Source of the DNA: Gammaproteobacteria bacterium 50_400_T64
GTDB lineage: Bacteria; Pseudomonadota; Gammaproteobacteria; Pseudomonadales; Porticoccaceae
Direction: 5' to 3'
DNA: 35,839 bases
Assembly: GCA_002162755.1 (NCBI GenBank)
Contig: MAAS01000031.1
Span: 184,518-220,356, forward strand
Shown: positions 26,301-33,693 of the stretch, one piece after another
How positions within the stretch are numbered: position 1 is the stretch's first letter
How the letters are laid out: each line of letters opens with the position of its first letter
Made by a program: the position numbers and the translations under genes
Notes under the pieces: model-generated
Seen by the model: only the letters and a program-made list of their open reading frames with translations
Databases searched by the model: none
What the model was told of the DNA's origin: nothing

Positions 26301-27301
26301 GCCTTGAGACTGTCTTCTACATCAAGATCCAACATGCTCTCAAAGTCTGCCGGCGAAATATTATCTGTAGCAGTACACATCAAAGCAGAAAACGCAGGTT
26401 CATCAACATCGATAGATATCTGTAATGCGCCAGCACTTATATCTGCCAAGCCACCTGTACCATCGTGTACAGCCATCAATGCCTCTTCTTCCACCCCCAC
26501 CCCTGCCCTATCATTCTCGATATCAACTAGCGGACCTGTTTCCTCCAGGCTGGCGTCCACTGACTCACTATCAGCCAGTGATTCAAGTGCCGTCCAGGCT
26601 GAGTCGACATCAACGTCAATCTCAGAAACTAAGCCTATGGAATAGTCGACAATAATAGCCTCTCCAATACCATCAGTATTACTCGTGCGGGGCTCATCTT
26701 CCGTCTCAAGGCTAGCTAAACCCGTGAGGTCTGCCAGCTCTTCCGAGCCAATATCTTCAGCAAAGGCCGCCATCAGATCCAGTGCGTCGACTTCGCCGCA
26801 GTGAGGTTCAAGAAGACCATCTGGATTAGAGGACTCAGGTAGAGAAGAGTAATCATCGAAACCAGCATCATCTGCGGGTATAAACCCAAGCATTTGCAGC
26901 ATATCTTCCGCATGACCCGGCTCAATAGCCAAGTTCCAGCACGGCTGGCACAAATAGCCAATCAAAGCCTCGCTGGTAGCCGTATCTTGAGGTTGATTGA
27001 GGTAGCTCTGTAACAAGCCGGCCCAGTCACCACATGCACTGACCACATCAGTATTCAAAACCTCAGGCTGCGTACTGAACACCTCTAGCTGCTCTGCAAT
27101 TAATGAACAAATATCGAGTAAACCCATCCAGCCATCAATAACGGCCAATTCACCCGTGTGATATAGCAATTTGGAAAATTCTCTCGCTGCTTCTTGTCGA
27201 GAATCTGGCCTATTGGCCATTGCAGAGCTTAGCTCCACAAAAGCCTCAGGTAGACCGTCAAGATCAAGTAACGCGAATTCCATTTGTGTCCGTTCAACCA
27301 T
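23336..27301 (-). CDS. Hybrid chemotaxis histidine kinase CheA (ChpA/PilL-like)
   Basis: The 1321-residue protein is the kinase of the cluster. Residues 1 to about 520 are very acidic and helical, and may contain degenerate Hpt-like segments without phospho-histidine. One canonical Hpt domain lies at about 525-640 with His567 (IAHTIKGAS). A low-complexity linker (650-720) follows, then the dimerisation region (722-855), the ATPase domain (895-1040: N box with Asn911 in LLRNAIDHG, DDGAG at 951-955, SGRGIG at 1001-1006), a CheW-like domain (1042-1185), and a receiver (1201-1318: Asp1206-Asp1207, phospho-acceptor Asp1250, Lys1302). P. aeruginosa ChpA is longer with several Hpt-type domains, so this version is reduced. 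It starts 37 bases after the PilJ-like gene. Confidence 0.95.
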   Translation of the reverse strand: MVERTQMEFALLDLDGLPEAFVELSSAMANRPDSRQEAAREFSKLLYHTGELAVIDGWMGLLDICSLIAEQLEVFSTQPEVLNTDVVSACGDWAGLLQSYLNQPQDTATSEALIGYLCQPCWNLAIEPGHAEDMLQMLGFIPADDAGFDDYSSLPESSNPDGLLEPHCGEVDALDLMAAFAEDIGSEELADLTGLASLETEDEPRTSNTDGIGEAIIVDYSIGLVSEIDVDVDSAWTALESLADSESVDASLEETGPLVDIENDRAGVGVEEEALMAVHDGTGGLADISAGALQISIDVDEPAFSALMCTATDNISPADFESMLDLDVEDSLKAFADELVADELASADLVADEVGLPEGVSQLLSILIDELPQIEVALREWLGLLASSDVAEDIQVEACAMVQELFGRLQVASESMGLLGLSQTCDFAVINLAMVDGDQDQSHWVAILSLLRDYLNEPLKVGTADSLVSFLSNARLPAAITDVEATELLRALSQPDFSHFEEEIEERLQEATVEHVSLEVGDDVSAELLDGLLQELPQFCEEFSLAIQRLIAGGSMDDMHEAQRIAHTIKGASNVVGVRGVAELTHHLEDILIVLAKYETLPASALAEALIKASDCLESMSDALQGFSSAPDNAQQVLQEVLDWANLIDLEGPPDPSLDAGADVESVHEAESLATTSRVDEVGSSTSVPGKQSVENIANVIAPASSATANAEEARESKSEGAILRVSAGLVDDLLRLVGEATILNAQLRERVEQTKERAQLLDAQLGSIHQLGAELEELVDIKDFSNQREDDSHFDALEMDQYNELHSYSRRMIEAAVDAKEMGEEILGELDKLDDIIVTQGQLNSETHEGVLKTRMVSVDSVFARLQRCVRQTCRTTGKQVDLILSGGDTMMDSEVLRDVVDPVMHLLRNAIDHGIESADSRVSAGKSANGNLELGFFRDGNHILVRCKDDGAGLDYDAIRVAAVRDGLIDADVDIAEDELKRMVLRPNFTTRGAVTQVSGRGIGLNAVYGQVIGLKGSLQLDSVKGEGCTMDIRLPVTLLSTHALLVRVDQQTYGLATRGVERIVHAEDGEFSFFGGELVYRLDHRPYRVRRLSNVLGLEAEATDGIDQTGSVILMEIDDRVEAVVVDEVIGSRELVVKTLGQYMPKLTGIVGATILGDGQVSPVLDLVEMLMQPIAFEQCAINEYGRVSSEVSLNQPIAMVVDDSLSARRALSQLLSDAGYAVKTARDGLEAVDLLGSVRPDIMFVDMEMPRMNGIELTSHLRSRGGFEELPVVMITSRSTEKHRHQAENAGVNLYLTKPYSDDKLLAQIEYLTGSFA

Positions 27302-27338
27302 TATTTTTCAGCCTCTCCAAACTATTAGAAGACTCTGC

Positions 27339-29672
27339 TTACGCACTAAGGTCTGCGGCTTGCAAATGAATATCGGCCACACTAGCCGTTTCAATAGAAG
27401 TTATATCAGCGGTCTTCGTCGGCAAGGTGAACACACCAACAGACTCGAGCAAGCGAGTCGACAGCCCTACCAGGCTTTGAGTGTGTCCCATCTGAACTTC
27501 AAGGTTTTCATAGGTTTGCGTTGAGCTATCTTCAATTGCATCGTGGTCTTCACGTAAGACCTTGCTCAGCTTGGCCTGACTTAAAGAATCACTCGCAATT
27601 TGCTCTACAAGGTGCACCAACTTAGCAGTAGTCTCTCTGGTTTCCTTCATTTCGTTACCAGCCCGTTCTGCCAAAGCCGTACCCGAAACCACTCGGCTAA
27701 TCACATCGTTCATTGTTACAACAGTATCAGCCGTTTCGACCTGAATATTGTTAACCAGGCTCGCAATATCCGCTGTTGCTTCACGTGAGTTCTCAGCAAG
27801 GCGCTGTACTTCGTTTGCAACGACGGCGAAACCTCGACCAGCTTCACCTGCTGAGGCCGCGTGCATACTCGCGTTAAGGGCAAGGATGTGAGTCCGCTCA
27901 GCAATATTGTTAATCAGACTAACAACACCGCCAATCTCTTGAGAGCGCTCACCAAGGCGTTTAATACGTTTTTCCGTTTCTCGAATGGTATCTCGAATAA
28001 GGTTAATACCTTCAATGGTGTCCCCTACTGTCGCCTGAGCCTGCTCTGTGGTTCCAATCGCCTCGCCGGCTGCGTCATTACAAAGGCGCGCCGTTTGTGC
28101 AATTTTCATCATGGAAGCAGAAGCAGTATCAAGACGTTGTTTGGCGCTGGTCACAACCTTGCGCTCTGACTCAGAAATCGACGTTACCGTTGCTGCCTGA
28201 TCCTGAACTTCATCAGCCCGTTCCGCTACCAGCTCGGCAATACCAACAACCTCGCCCAATACGTCAGAGGTAGAGCGTGAAATCGTATTAAGCGCATCAG
28301 AAATAGCACCCGTAATGTCTTCAGCAACCGGGACCTTCACTGTCAGGTCGTTAGTCGTTAGTGCATTAGCCGCCTGAAGAATACCGATAATAGAATCGTT
28401 GAGCTGTTCATTTTCTTCAGAGATTTGTCGAGCGGTCTCGACTTGTGTCTCAATCATCTTGTCAACCTGCTGCCCGAGCTGACCAATTTCATCATTGCTG
28501 GACAGACCCGAACGGGCATCCGTGTCACCCCGTGCAACAGCCAATGCAACAGCGTTAAGAGCAGCAATTGGTGTGGTTACGGAGCGAATAGTAAATACAG
28601 ACAGTAAAAGAGCAACGATAAACGCTAGAGCCGCAGAGCCAAGGTATATATTCTGAGTAGCAACAGCTGCGTCAACACGTGCTTGCAACTGAATTTTCAA
28701 GTTTTGATCGACCGTCCGTAAAAAGTCGGTTCCTAGGGTAATAGCCTGTGTAGCATTCTCGAAAACCTTATCCGTCCTACTCTCAAGTTCAACTTCCAGC
28801 AAATAGCCTTCACCTGTGTTGGCCTCGATACCCAACAAGAAATCATCCTCAATGATGTTGGCATCTTCCGTTACCTGGGCAACACTGTGGACAAAGGCTT
28901 GAAAGGTTGTATCTAATTGATTACGTAGTTGAGTTCCCTCAGGAAAAGCCAAATTAAAATCTGTTTTCAGCTCATCAAGCTGCTCAACAACAATATACTT
29001 AGCACCGGTCAAATCAATATTATCTTCAATGGTCAAACTGCCTCGTTCCGAGACTTCTGTAATACGCAAACGTAGTAAACCTAATTGATCGAGTAGACGA
29101 GGCATTGTGTTAATTGACATCTCGATCATTTGGGAGCTTTCGGCACCAGGATCAAGATTAAGAGAAGATTGATTGGCGACACGCGAGCTATGCTGAAACA
29201 GCTCAGTCAATAGTAAATTATGCTCGGGTAATCCTCTATCCTCAGAAAAGTTCAAACTATCTTCACGCAAAGCCTGCCAGTTAGCCTGAACTTGTTGCCA
29301 ATTATTGGATTGATCAAAGGATTTCCCGTATCGATTGTGAACCAAATTCACAGCACCAATCTTATCGTCAACACGAGCTGTTTGCTCTTCAAGCAAGTTT
29401 TGAAAACTAGAATAACTACTCAGCTGCAAAGCAGTAATATCTCTGCGTTCAGAAAGCGTCACCATTAAGTCAAGTACTGGTCGAAGGTATGACATACCCT
29501 GCTCCTCAGCAACGGCCTGGGAGAGCTTTTCCTCCTGAGCGTCGTAAACTGAAAACGTTAATAACGCAATGGGTAATACCATGGCGAAAACAGCGGCAGC
29601 AAGACGATTACCAACACTATTCCTAAGTACTAGCTTTTTATTCTTAACAAGTTCTTCAGCTTTAAATTTCAT
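27339..29672 (-). CDS. PilJ-like methyl-accepting chemotaxis receptor
   Basis: The 777-residue inner-membrane receptor has a TM1 at about 23-43, a periplasmic region of about 300 residues rich in helices, a TM2 at about 342-362, a HAMP domain (about 363-415), a second HAMP-like segment (LTTNDLTVKVPVAEDI, about 438-455), and a cytoplasmic signalling domain with the hairpin tip around 590-630 (ILALNASMHAASAGEAGRG). The hairpin sequence deviates from standard MCPs (SMHAASAGE in place of AIEAARAGE), a PilJ-type feature. No C-terminal CheR-docking pentapeptide is seen. It would sense surface contact or pilin status by analogy to PilJ. The start is ATG at 29672 with AGGGA upstream, 50 bases after the PilI-like gene. 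Confidence 0.93.
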   Translation of the reverse strand: MKFKAEELVKNKKLVLRNSVGNRLAAAVFAMVLPIALLTFSVYDAQEEKLSQAVAEEQGMSYLRPVLDLMVTLSERRDITALQLSSYSSFQNLLEEQTARVDDKIGAVNLVHNRYGKSFDQSNNWQQVQANWQALREDSLNFSEDRGLPEHNLLLTELFQHSSRVANQSSLNLDPGAESSQMIEMSINTMPRLLDQLGLLRLRITEVSERGSLTIEDNIDLTGAKYIVVEQLDELKTDFNLAFPEGTQLRNQLDTTFQAFVHSVAQVTEDANIIEDDFLLGIEANTGEGYLLEVELESRTDKVFENATQAITLGTDFLRTVDQNLKIQLQARVDAAVATQNIYLGSAALAFIVALLLSVFTIRSVTTPIAALNAVALAVARGDTDARSGLSSNDEIGQLGQQVDKMIETQVETARQISEENEQLNDSIIGILQAANALTTNDLTVKVPVAEDITGAISDALNTISRSTSDVLGEVVGIAELVAERADEVQDQAATVTSISESERKVVTSAKQRLDTASASMMKIAQTARLCNDAAGEAIGTTEQAQATVGDTIEGINLIRDTIRETEKRIKRLGERSQEIGGVVSLINNIAERTHILALNASMHAASAGEAGRGFAVVANEVQRLAENSREATADIASLVNNIQVETADTVVTMNDVISRVVSGTALAERAGNEMKETRETTAKLVHLVEQIASDSLSQAKLSKVLREDHDAIEDSSTQTYENLEVQMGHTQSLVGLSTRLLESVGVFTLPTKTADITSIETASVADIHLQAADLSA

Positions 29673-29722
29673 AATTGTATAAATTCCCTTACAAATAAAT
29701 TCTTAATAATTCACTTTAATAT

Positions 29723-30271
29723 TTATGATTTAAGCTTCTCAGATAACGATGAGAAAAAATGCGAATAATCCAATTCGACATAAATAGATTCATTAGTAAA
29801 ATAAGCCTGCCCCACAAAGGGCAGCAACAACATTGGAAGAGGGGGTTGTTCAGCAACAGCTTCCATATTTTCTAGGCCAATGGGGTATTGCTCGATAAAA
29901 AACCCCATTGCCTTATCTCCCTGACCAATTATCAGGGAAAATTTTTCCTTGCCACGACCCTTGTCATCTAAGCCCATTAACAACTTAAGATCGAACATAG
30001 GAATCAGGGTCCCCCGCAGATTACTTAAACCAGAAAACCAAGCCGGAGTTCGCGGTATACGCGCAAGATTTGGTCTTGGCACAACCTCGGCAACCTCAGC
30101 TGAATCCACCAACAACCCCATTCCTGCAATCTTAAATCCGTAACGAATTCGGGCATCATCAACGAGCTCATGATTATCAATCATCGAATTAACAGCCGAC
30201 GTTTCTCTTTTCAATACACTTGACGGAGAAAACTGCCCACCACCAGAAACACTATCTTTTACTGACAACAT
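29723..30271 (-). CDS. PilI-like CheW coupling protein
   Basis: The 182-residue protein is a CheW-domain adaptor with VDSAEVAEVV, the core WFSGLSNLRGTLIPMFDL (about 82-99) and a C-terminal FIEQYPIGLENM. The N-terminal 40 residues are extra and polar. It sits between the PilH-like receiver and the PilJ-like receptor, the same position as pilI in Pseudomonas. A TTG at 30274 directly precedes the ATG at 30271. GAGG about 9 bases upstream fits the ATG. Confidence 0.9.
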   Translation of the reverse strand: MLSVKDSVSGGGQFSPSSVLKRETSAVNSMIDNHELVDDARIRYGFKIAGMGLLVDSAEVAEVVPRPNLARIPRTPAWFSGLSNLRGTLIPMFDLKLLMGLDDKGRGKEKFSLIIGQGDKAMGFFIEQYPIGLENMEAVAEQPPLPMLLLPFVGQAYFTNESIYVELDYSHFFSSLSEKLKS

Positions 30272-30342
30272 CAACCTGCCTCACTAAAGCACTCATTTAA
30301 ATCAATTAACGTATCAATATAGAGTGCTACCTCACCAAATAA

Positions 30343-30708
30343 TTATGTGATCTTATTTATTTGAGCAATAATATCTTCACTAGAATAAGGCTTTGAAACC
30401 AGATCCTTCCCCCCCTGCATCTGCGCCCAAACACGATCAGCCTTCTGCCCCTTGCTGGTAACAAATATAATAGGAATGGATTTTGTAAGAGGGTCATTCT
30501 GCAAAGCCCTGCATGTTTCAAAGCCGTCCATGTCCGGCATTATGACATCGAGAAAAATCAAATCGGGCTGCTCTGAAACAGCCTTTACCAAAGCATCTTT
30601 ACCGCAAGTCGCTGAAATAACGACGCAACCCGCACCACTAACAATCGTTTCCAAGTTCGTTCGATCAGCCCTAGAATCATCACAAACTAGAATTTTTTTT
30701 ATAGACAT
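30343..30708 (-). CDS. PilH-like single-domain response regulator
   Basis: The 121-residue protein is one receiver domain: ILVCDDSRADRTN (acidic pair Asp9-Asp10), phospho-acceptor Asp in LIFLDVIMPDMDGF, IIFVTSKGQKADRVWAQMQG and DLVSKPYSSE. The QKADRVWAQMQGGKDLVSKP-type end matches PilH (QETDKVWGKRQGARDY in P. aeruginosa) more than PilG. In Pseudomonas, PilH works as a phosphate sink or retraction-side regulator. The start is ATG at 30708 with AGG upstream. It is the first gene of the chemosensory operon. The 117 bases to DUF1329 upstream contain no clear terminator, so the operon could be read through. Confidence 0.9.
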   Translation of the reverse strand: MSIKKILVCDDSRADRTNLETIVSGAGCVVISATCGKDALVKAVSEQPDLIFLDVIMPDMDGFETCRALQNDPLTKSIPIIFVTSKGQKADRVWAQMQGGKDLVSKPYSSEDIIAQINKIT

Positions 30709-30825
30709 AAAAATACCTTTTATTTACAAAATAACTTAAAATTCCATTTCCAGATGTCGACATGACGATAGATTACCACCATAAAAATAGCAGAATCCCA
30801 CAAAGCCAAACGCCCATCTTTAAGA

Positions 30826-32244
30826 TCAACGCACCCCTCGTCGTCGAATAGAAGCCGGTGTAAAATATCTCTTTTTAAGACGAACACTAAAATCCGGAGC
30901 ATCCATTTCATTATCAAGATTCATGGCCAACATACGATTGGCACTCATGTCATATTGCACCTCGAGAGTAGAGCCGAGAAAACCTACGTCGTACCACATA
31001 AGGCTATGGATTTCCTGAAGACGCCAAATATCACCATCATGGTCATAGCCATCCATTAGCGCGATCCACCAGGAGTCTTCATCAAGATAAAAGACACGCT
31101 TAGAATAATCATGCCTATGACCTTCCCGCAAAGAAGCCTCAACCACCCATACACGATGTAGTTCATATCGAACATAATTCTGATTCAATCGCCCGCTCGG
31201 GCTGATTACGTCATCATTTTTAAGGTCACCAGAATTGATTTTGTACGAATTATAGGGAATATAAACCTCACGCTTTCCTAACAACTTATAATCAAAACGA
31301 TCTTTTGGCCCATTCAAGCCAAACTTTTGATCTGTCGTTGCCAGGCCATCACTCGCCGTCAACGGGCTATCATGGACAATTTGTGGCGCACGCTTTACTC
31401 GTCGTTGACCCGGATTATAGACCCAGGCACTGCGAAATTTATCGACAAAATGCACCGGATCATTCGCCACTATCACCTGCCCAGCCAATTTTGCCGGTGC
31501 CTTTATGGTCTGAAAATAAAACATCGAATCAACACTTGGATCAAAATTTTCGACCGTATTATCAGGCTCACTCCACGTCCAGTGCTGCTGCACAGAAATC
31601 TCACTCAAGACATAATCACCGCTGCTAGTAACAGCCGCCGCATTATCCCAGCTTTCAATCCAGGGCTGGAGTGGGCGCGTCACTTGATTTAACAATGCCT
31701 CATCACCATTTCTTGGAATGGGAAATGCCCACGAAATAACGGCATGTTTAAACCCAAGCCGACCATTTTTCGACTTAAAACTTTCGGCTTTCTTTGCATT
31801 TTCGAGAGCCGCATCATAAATGTAAGGCTTAAAAACTGCCGTCCTACGTGTTTTATAAATATTCATGAAATATTCTGGATAGATTTCAAACATTTCTTTC
31901 TGGCCAGCTGTGAGCTTGTCAGAATATTGCTGGTAGTTGCTATTACTGATAGTAAATGCAACTTCATCAGAAGCAAACGGATCAGGATGAAACATGCCTG
32001 TCTTAAAGGACGACGGCGCTTTTACTGCTTCATTCTTCCATGCAGGGATTGTACCTTCGGAATTCCCTGCCCGGACTGCCCCTGCCGGTGTTAACTCTGT
32101 CCCCTCAAGCCCCAGTCGAGCCATTTCATTAGCATTCAACGCCCCATGGCTTGATACTGAAATCGTAATCGCTAACGTTGAAATCGCCAACCGAACAAAC
32201 CCTGTTCGTTTAGCATTATTTCTACGAGCACTGTATTTAGTCAT
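30826..32244 (-). CDS. DUF1329 outer-membrane/periplasmic protein
   Basis: This is a protein of about 472 residues. The ATG at 32244 is chosen because GGAGG lies 8 bases upstream. The in-frame ATG at 32259 overlaps that ribosome-binding site. The N-terminus is a signal peptide (VRLAISTLAITISVSSHGALNA), then the family signature LGLEGTELTPAGAVRAGNSEGTIPAW. The body is rich in aromatic and charged residues, with FYFQTIKAPAKLAGQV, WVYNPGQRRVKRAPQI and KRVFYLDEDSWWI. DUF1329 proteins commonly neighbour DUF1302 and RND/MMPL genes and are thought to handle hydrophobic substrates. Proven function is lacking. The partner DUF1302 lies across a 1.4 kb gap. Confidence 0.93.
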   Translation of the reverse strand: MTKYSARRNNAKRTGFVRLAISTLAITISVSSHGALNANEMARLGLEGTELTPAGAVRAGNSEGTIPAWKNEAVKAPSSFKTGMFHPDPFASDEVAFTISNSNYQQYSDKLTAGQKEMFEIYPEYFMNIYKTRRTAVFKPYIYDAALENAKKAESFKSKNGRLGFKHAVISWAFPIPRNGDEALLNQVTRPLQPWIESWDNAAAVTSSGDYVLSEISVQQHWTWSEPDNTVENFDPSVDSMFYFQTIKAPAKLAGQVIVANDPVHFVDKFRSAWVYNPGQRRVKRAPQIVHDSPLTASDGLATTDQKFGLNGPKDRFDYKLLGKREVYIPYNSYKINSGDLKNDDVISPSGRLNQNYVRYELHRVWVVEASLREGHRHDYSKRVFYLDEDSWWIALMDGYDHDGDIWRLQEIHSLMWYDVGFLGSTLEVQYDMSANRMLAMNLDNEMDAPDFSVRLKKRYFTPASIRRRGVR

Positions 32245-32322
32245 AAAATCAACCTCCATATATTTTTATGCGTAACTTTTTCTTGCCTGGAAATTACCGG
32301 AATACATTTTAAATTAAAACGT

Positions 32323-32433
32323 ATGGGATCTAGAATCAGCCAAAGCAAACAAGGCGCAAATTATAACTATCAAAAAATATTTAAACGTGATCAAACCCTC
32401 GAACAGCTGCAAGAACACCCGCTTGAAAGATAG
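32323..32433 (+). CDS. Possible 36-residue small protein
   Basis: From ATG 32323 the frame reads MGSRISQSKQG and ends IFKRDQTLEQLQEHPLER before a stop. The C-terminal half is protein-like with GC-rich codons unusual for this gap. There is no ribosome-binding site, and no homolog is recognised. It could be the tail of a decayed gene or chance. Confidence 0.2.
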   Translation: MGSRISQSKQGANYNYQKIFKRDQTLEQLQEHPLER

Positions 32434-33001
32434 TTATTTATAATAAAGTGTTTTCATGAGTCTTGTGGAGAAAGCACATGCGCGAATTTAATTACAGTCT
32501 TATCATCAAAACCCAGACTAAAGGATTATAAGAGCGACCAGCGGCAAAAATCTCTTGTAGGGCCACGCATGAATTTAACGACATCAAAGATCATATATAA
32601 TTTTAAATATTATTAAAAAACGCCCTTATCTACTCGTCACAAGAACCACCAAGCCATAGCCGTTAGAATTTCAATATTAACTATCCTCATCTGTTTTTCA
32701 GAACATGAACCATCAATCCATATATTTACCTTTCTTTTTATTTCTAATTATCAGACCTATTAAACTTCGCCAGGTAATACCAGGAAAAACAGCACTTATT
32801 GGAAATTTTATAACGCAACTAAAATAATTGAGACAAAATGCCAATCCATTTACATCATCTTTATTCTTAACTAACCAATCAAATACTAGAATTCACAAGT
32901 TAGGCGAACACCCACATCATCAATGTAAACTAACAATCTCCATTGACTTCTATCGCTCATCATCCAATGACCTGCAACAACCATGAATCATTAGAATCAT
33001 A

Positions 33002-33046
33002 AAAAGTGAAAAGTGAAAAGTGAAAAGTGAAAAGTGAAAAGTGAAA
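33002..33046. repeat. Tandem repeat, six copies of AAAAGTG
   Basis: Six perfect head-to-tail copies of a 7-bp unit occupy 33002-33043, followed by a partial AAA. They lie in the non-coding gap, about 760 bases upstream of the DUF1329 start. Perfect 7-bp microsatellites are prone to slipped-strand copy change. Confidence 0.9.
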
Positions 33047-33219
33047 TCTCCACGTTAAGTCAGGCTATAGCTGTAGGAAATCAGCCGCATAAAAATCAAA
33101 GCCAGCCCTTATCGGATAGATATTTATTTAAAGAACCATCTAATGTGTTCAGCTGATTGCCAACAAAAGAATTTCTCTATTGCTCGCCCACTGGAACGAA
33201 AAGAATATTGCGTGAAGTC

Positions 33220-33273
33220 GGGGCGATAAACAAAAGTAATTCCCCAATGTAAAACAAGTTTTACACTCGCCCC
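33220..33273. repeat. GGGGCGA/TCGCCCC inverted repeat enclosing a palindrome
   Basis: A perfect 7-bp GC-rich inverted repeat (33220-33226 and 33267-33273) stands out in an AT-rich gap and encloses the palindrome at 33248-33265. Together they could form a nested hairpin. There is no T-tract. Confidence 0.5.
33248..33265. promoter_or_regulatory. Perfect TyrR/PhhR-type box TGTAAA-N6-TTTACA
   Basis: The 18-base sequence is a perfect palindrome apart from the two central bases and equals the published TyrR consensus TGTAAAN6TTTACA. TyrR/PhhR regulators control aromatic amino-acid genes. It lies about 1 kb upstream of the DUF1329 start and about 430 bases downstream of DUF1302. No clear promoter is adjacent, so whether it is a working operator is uncertain. 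Confidence 0.5.
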
Positions 33274-33650
33274 CAATAATGTATTTCCGAGAACCACTGG
33301 TTGCCTAATTTCAACCTGGTGTATAGGTGGTTTCAAAAAGAACGATCAACTGATCTAGTAAACCACCAATCTCTTCGCAGTAAATATAATTCATACTAAG
33401 AATAAAGATATATCCCCCTAAGCATAGACAGGTGTAAAACCGACAGCAACGACACCTAGAAATTTTAAAAAATATAAATGTTTAATTTATTATCATCAGC
33501 ATTCGGCATCAAGAATGTTCAATAGCAGCCAGGGAGTTAATGTTAAAATACTGACTAGACAATATTGGGGGAATCGTTATTGAGCCATCAAGCACATCAT
33601 GACACGAAACAAAACAGGTTCTCCCCAGGTAATTTATTGATTAGCAATGC

Positions 33651-33680
33651 AAAAAAAAGCACCCGAATGGGTGCTTTTTT
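33651..33680 (-). terminator. Intrinsic terminator of the DUF1302 gene
   Basis: AAAAAAGCACCC and GGGTGCTTTTTT form a 12-bp stem with a GAAT loop, 14 bases beyond the DUF1302 stop. On the minus strand eight T follow. It should separate DUF1302 from DUF1329 transcription. Confidence 0.93.
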
Positions 33681-33693
33681 ACTACGAAACTAA

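Larger units (their letters stand above)
32245..33693. other. Large AT-rich gap between DUF1329 and DUF1302
   Basis: This stretch of about 1450 bases has no convincing gene. It is clearly more AT-rich than its neighbours. It holds a 36-codon open frame (32323), a 7-bp tandem repeat (33002), nested inverted repeats around a TyrR-type box (33220-33273), and the DUF1302 terminator (33651). A 70-codon frame at 33336-33124 has no recognisable domain and contains the TyrR-type box, so I do not call it. The gap may be a long leader of DUF1329 or the remnant of lost genes. Confidence 0.6.

Noticed and set aside
30709..30825. Possible sigma-54 site upstream of the chemosensory operon
   Set aside because: The TGG and TGC elements are spaced 14 rather than 10 bases apart.
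33002..33046. Tandem repeat as a CRISPR array
   Set aside because: The unit is only 7 bp with no spacers and there are no cas genes.
33124..33336. 70-codon minus-strand open frame in the gap
   Set aside because: No domain, no ribosome-binding site, and it contains the TyrR-type palindrome. It may be a remnant but cannot be supported.
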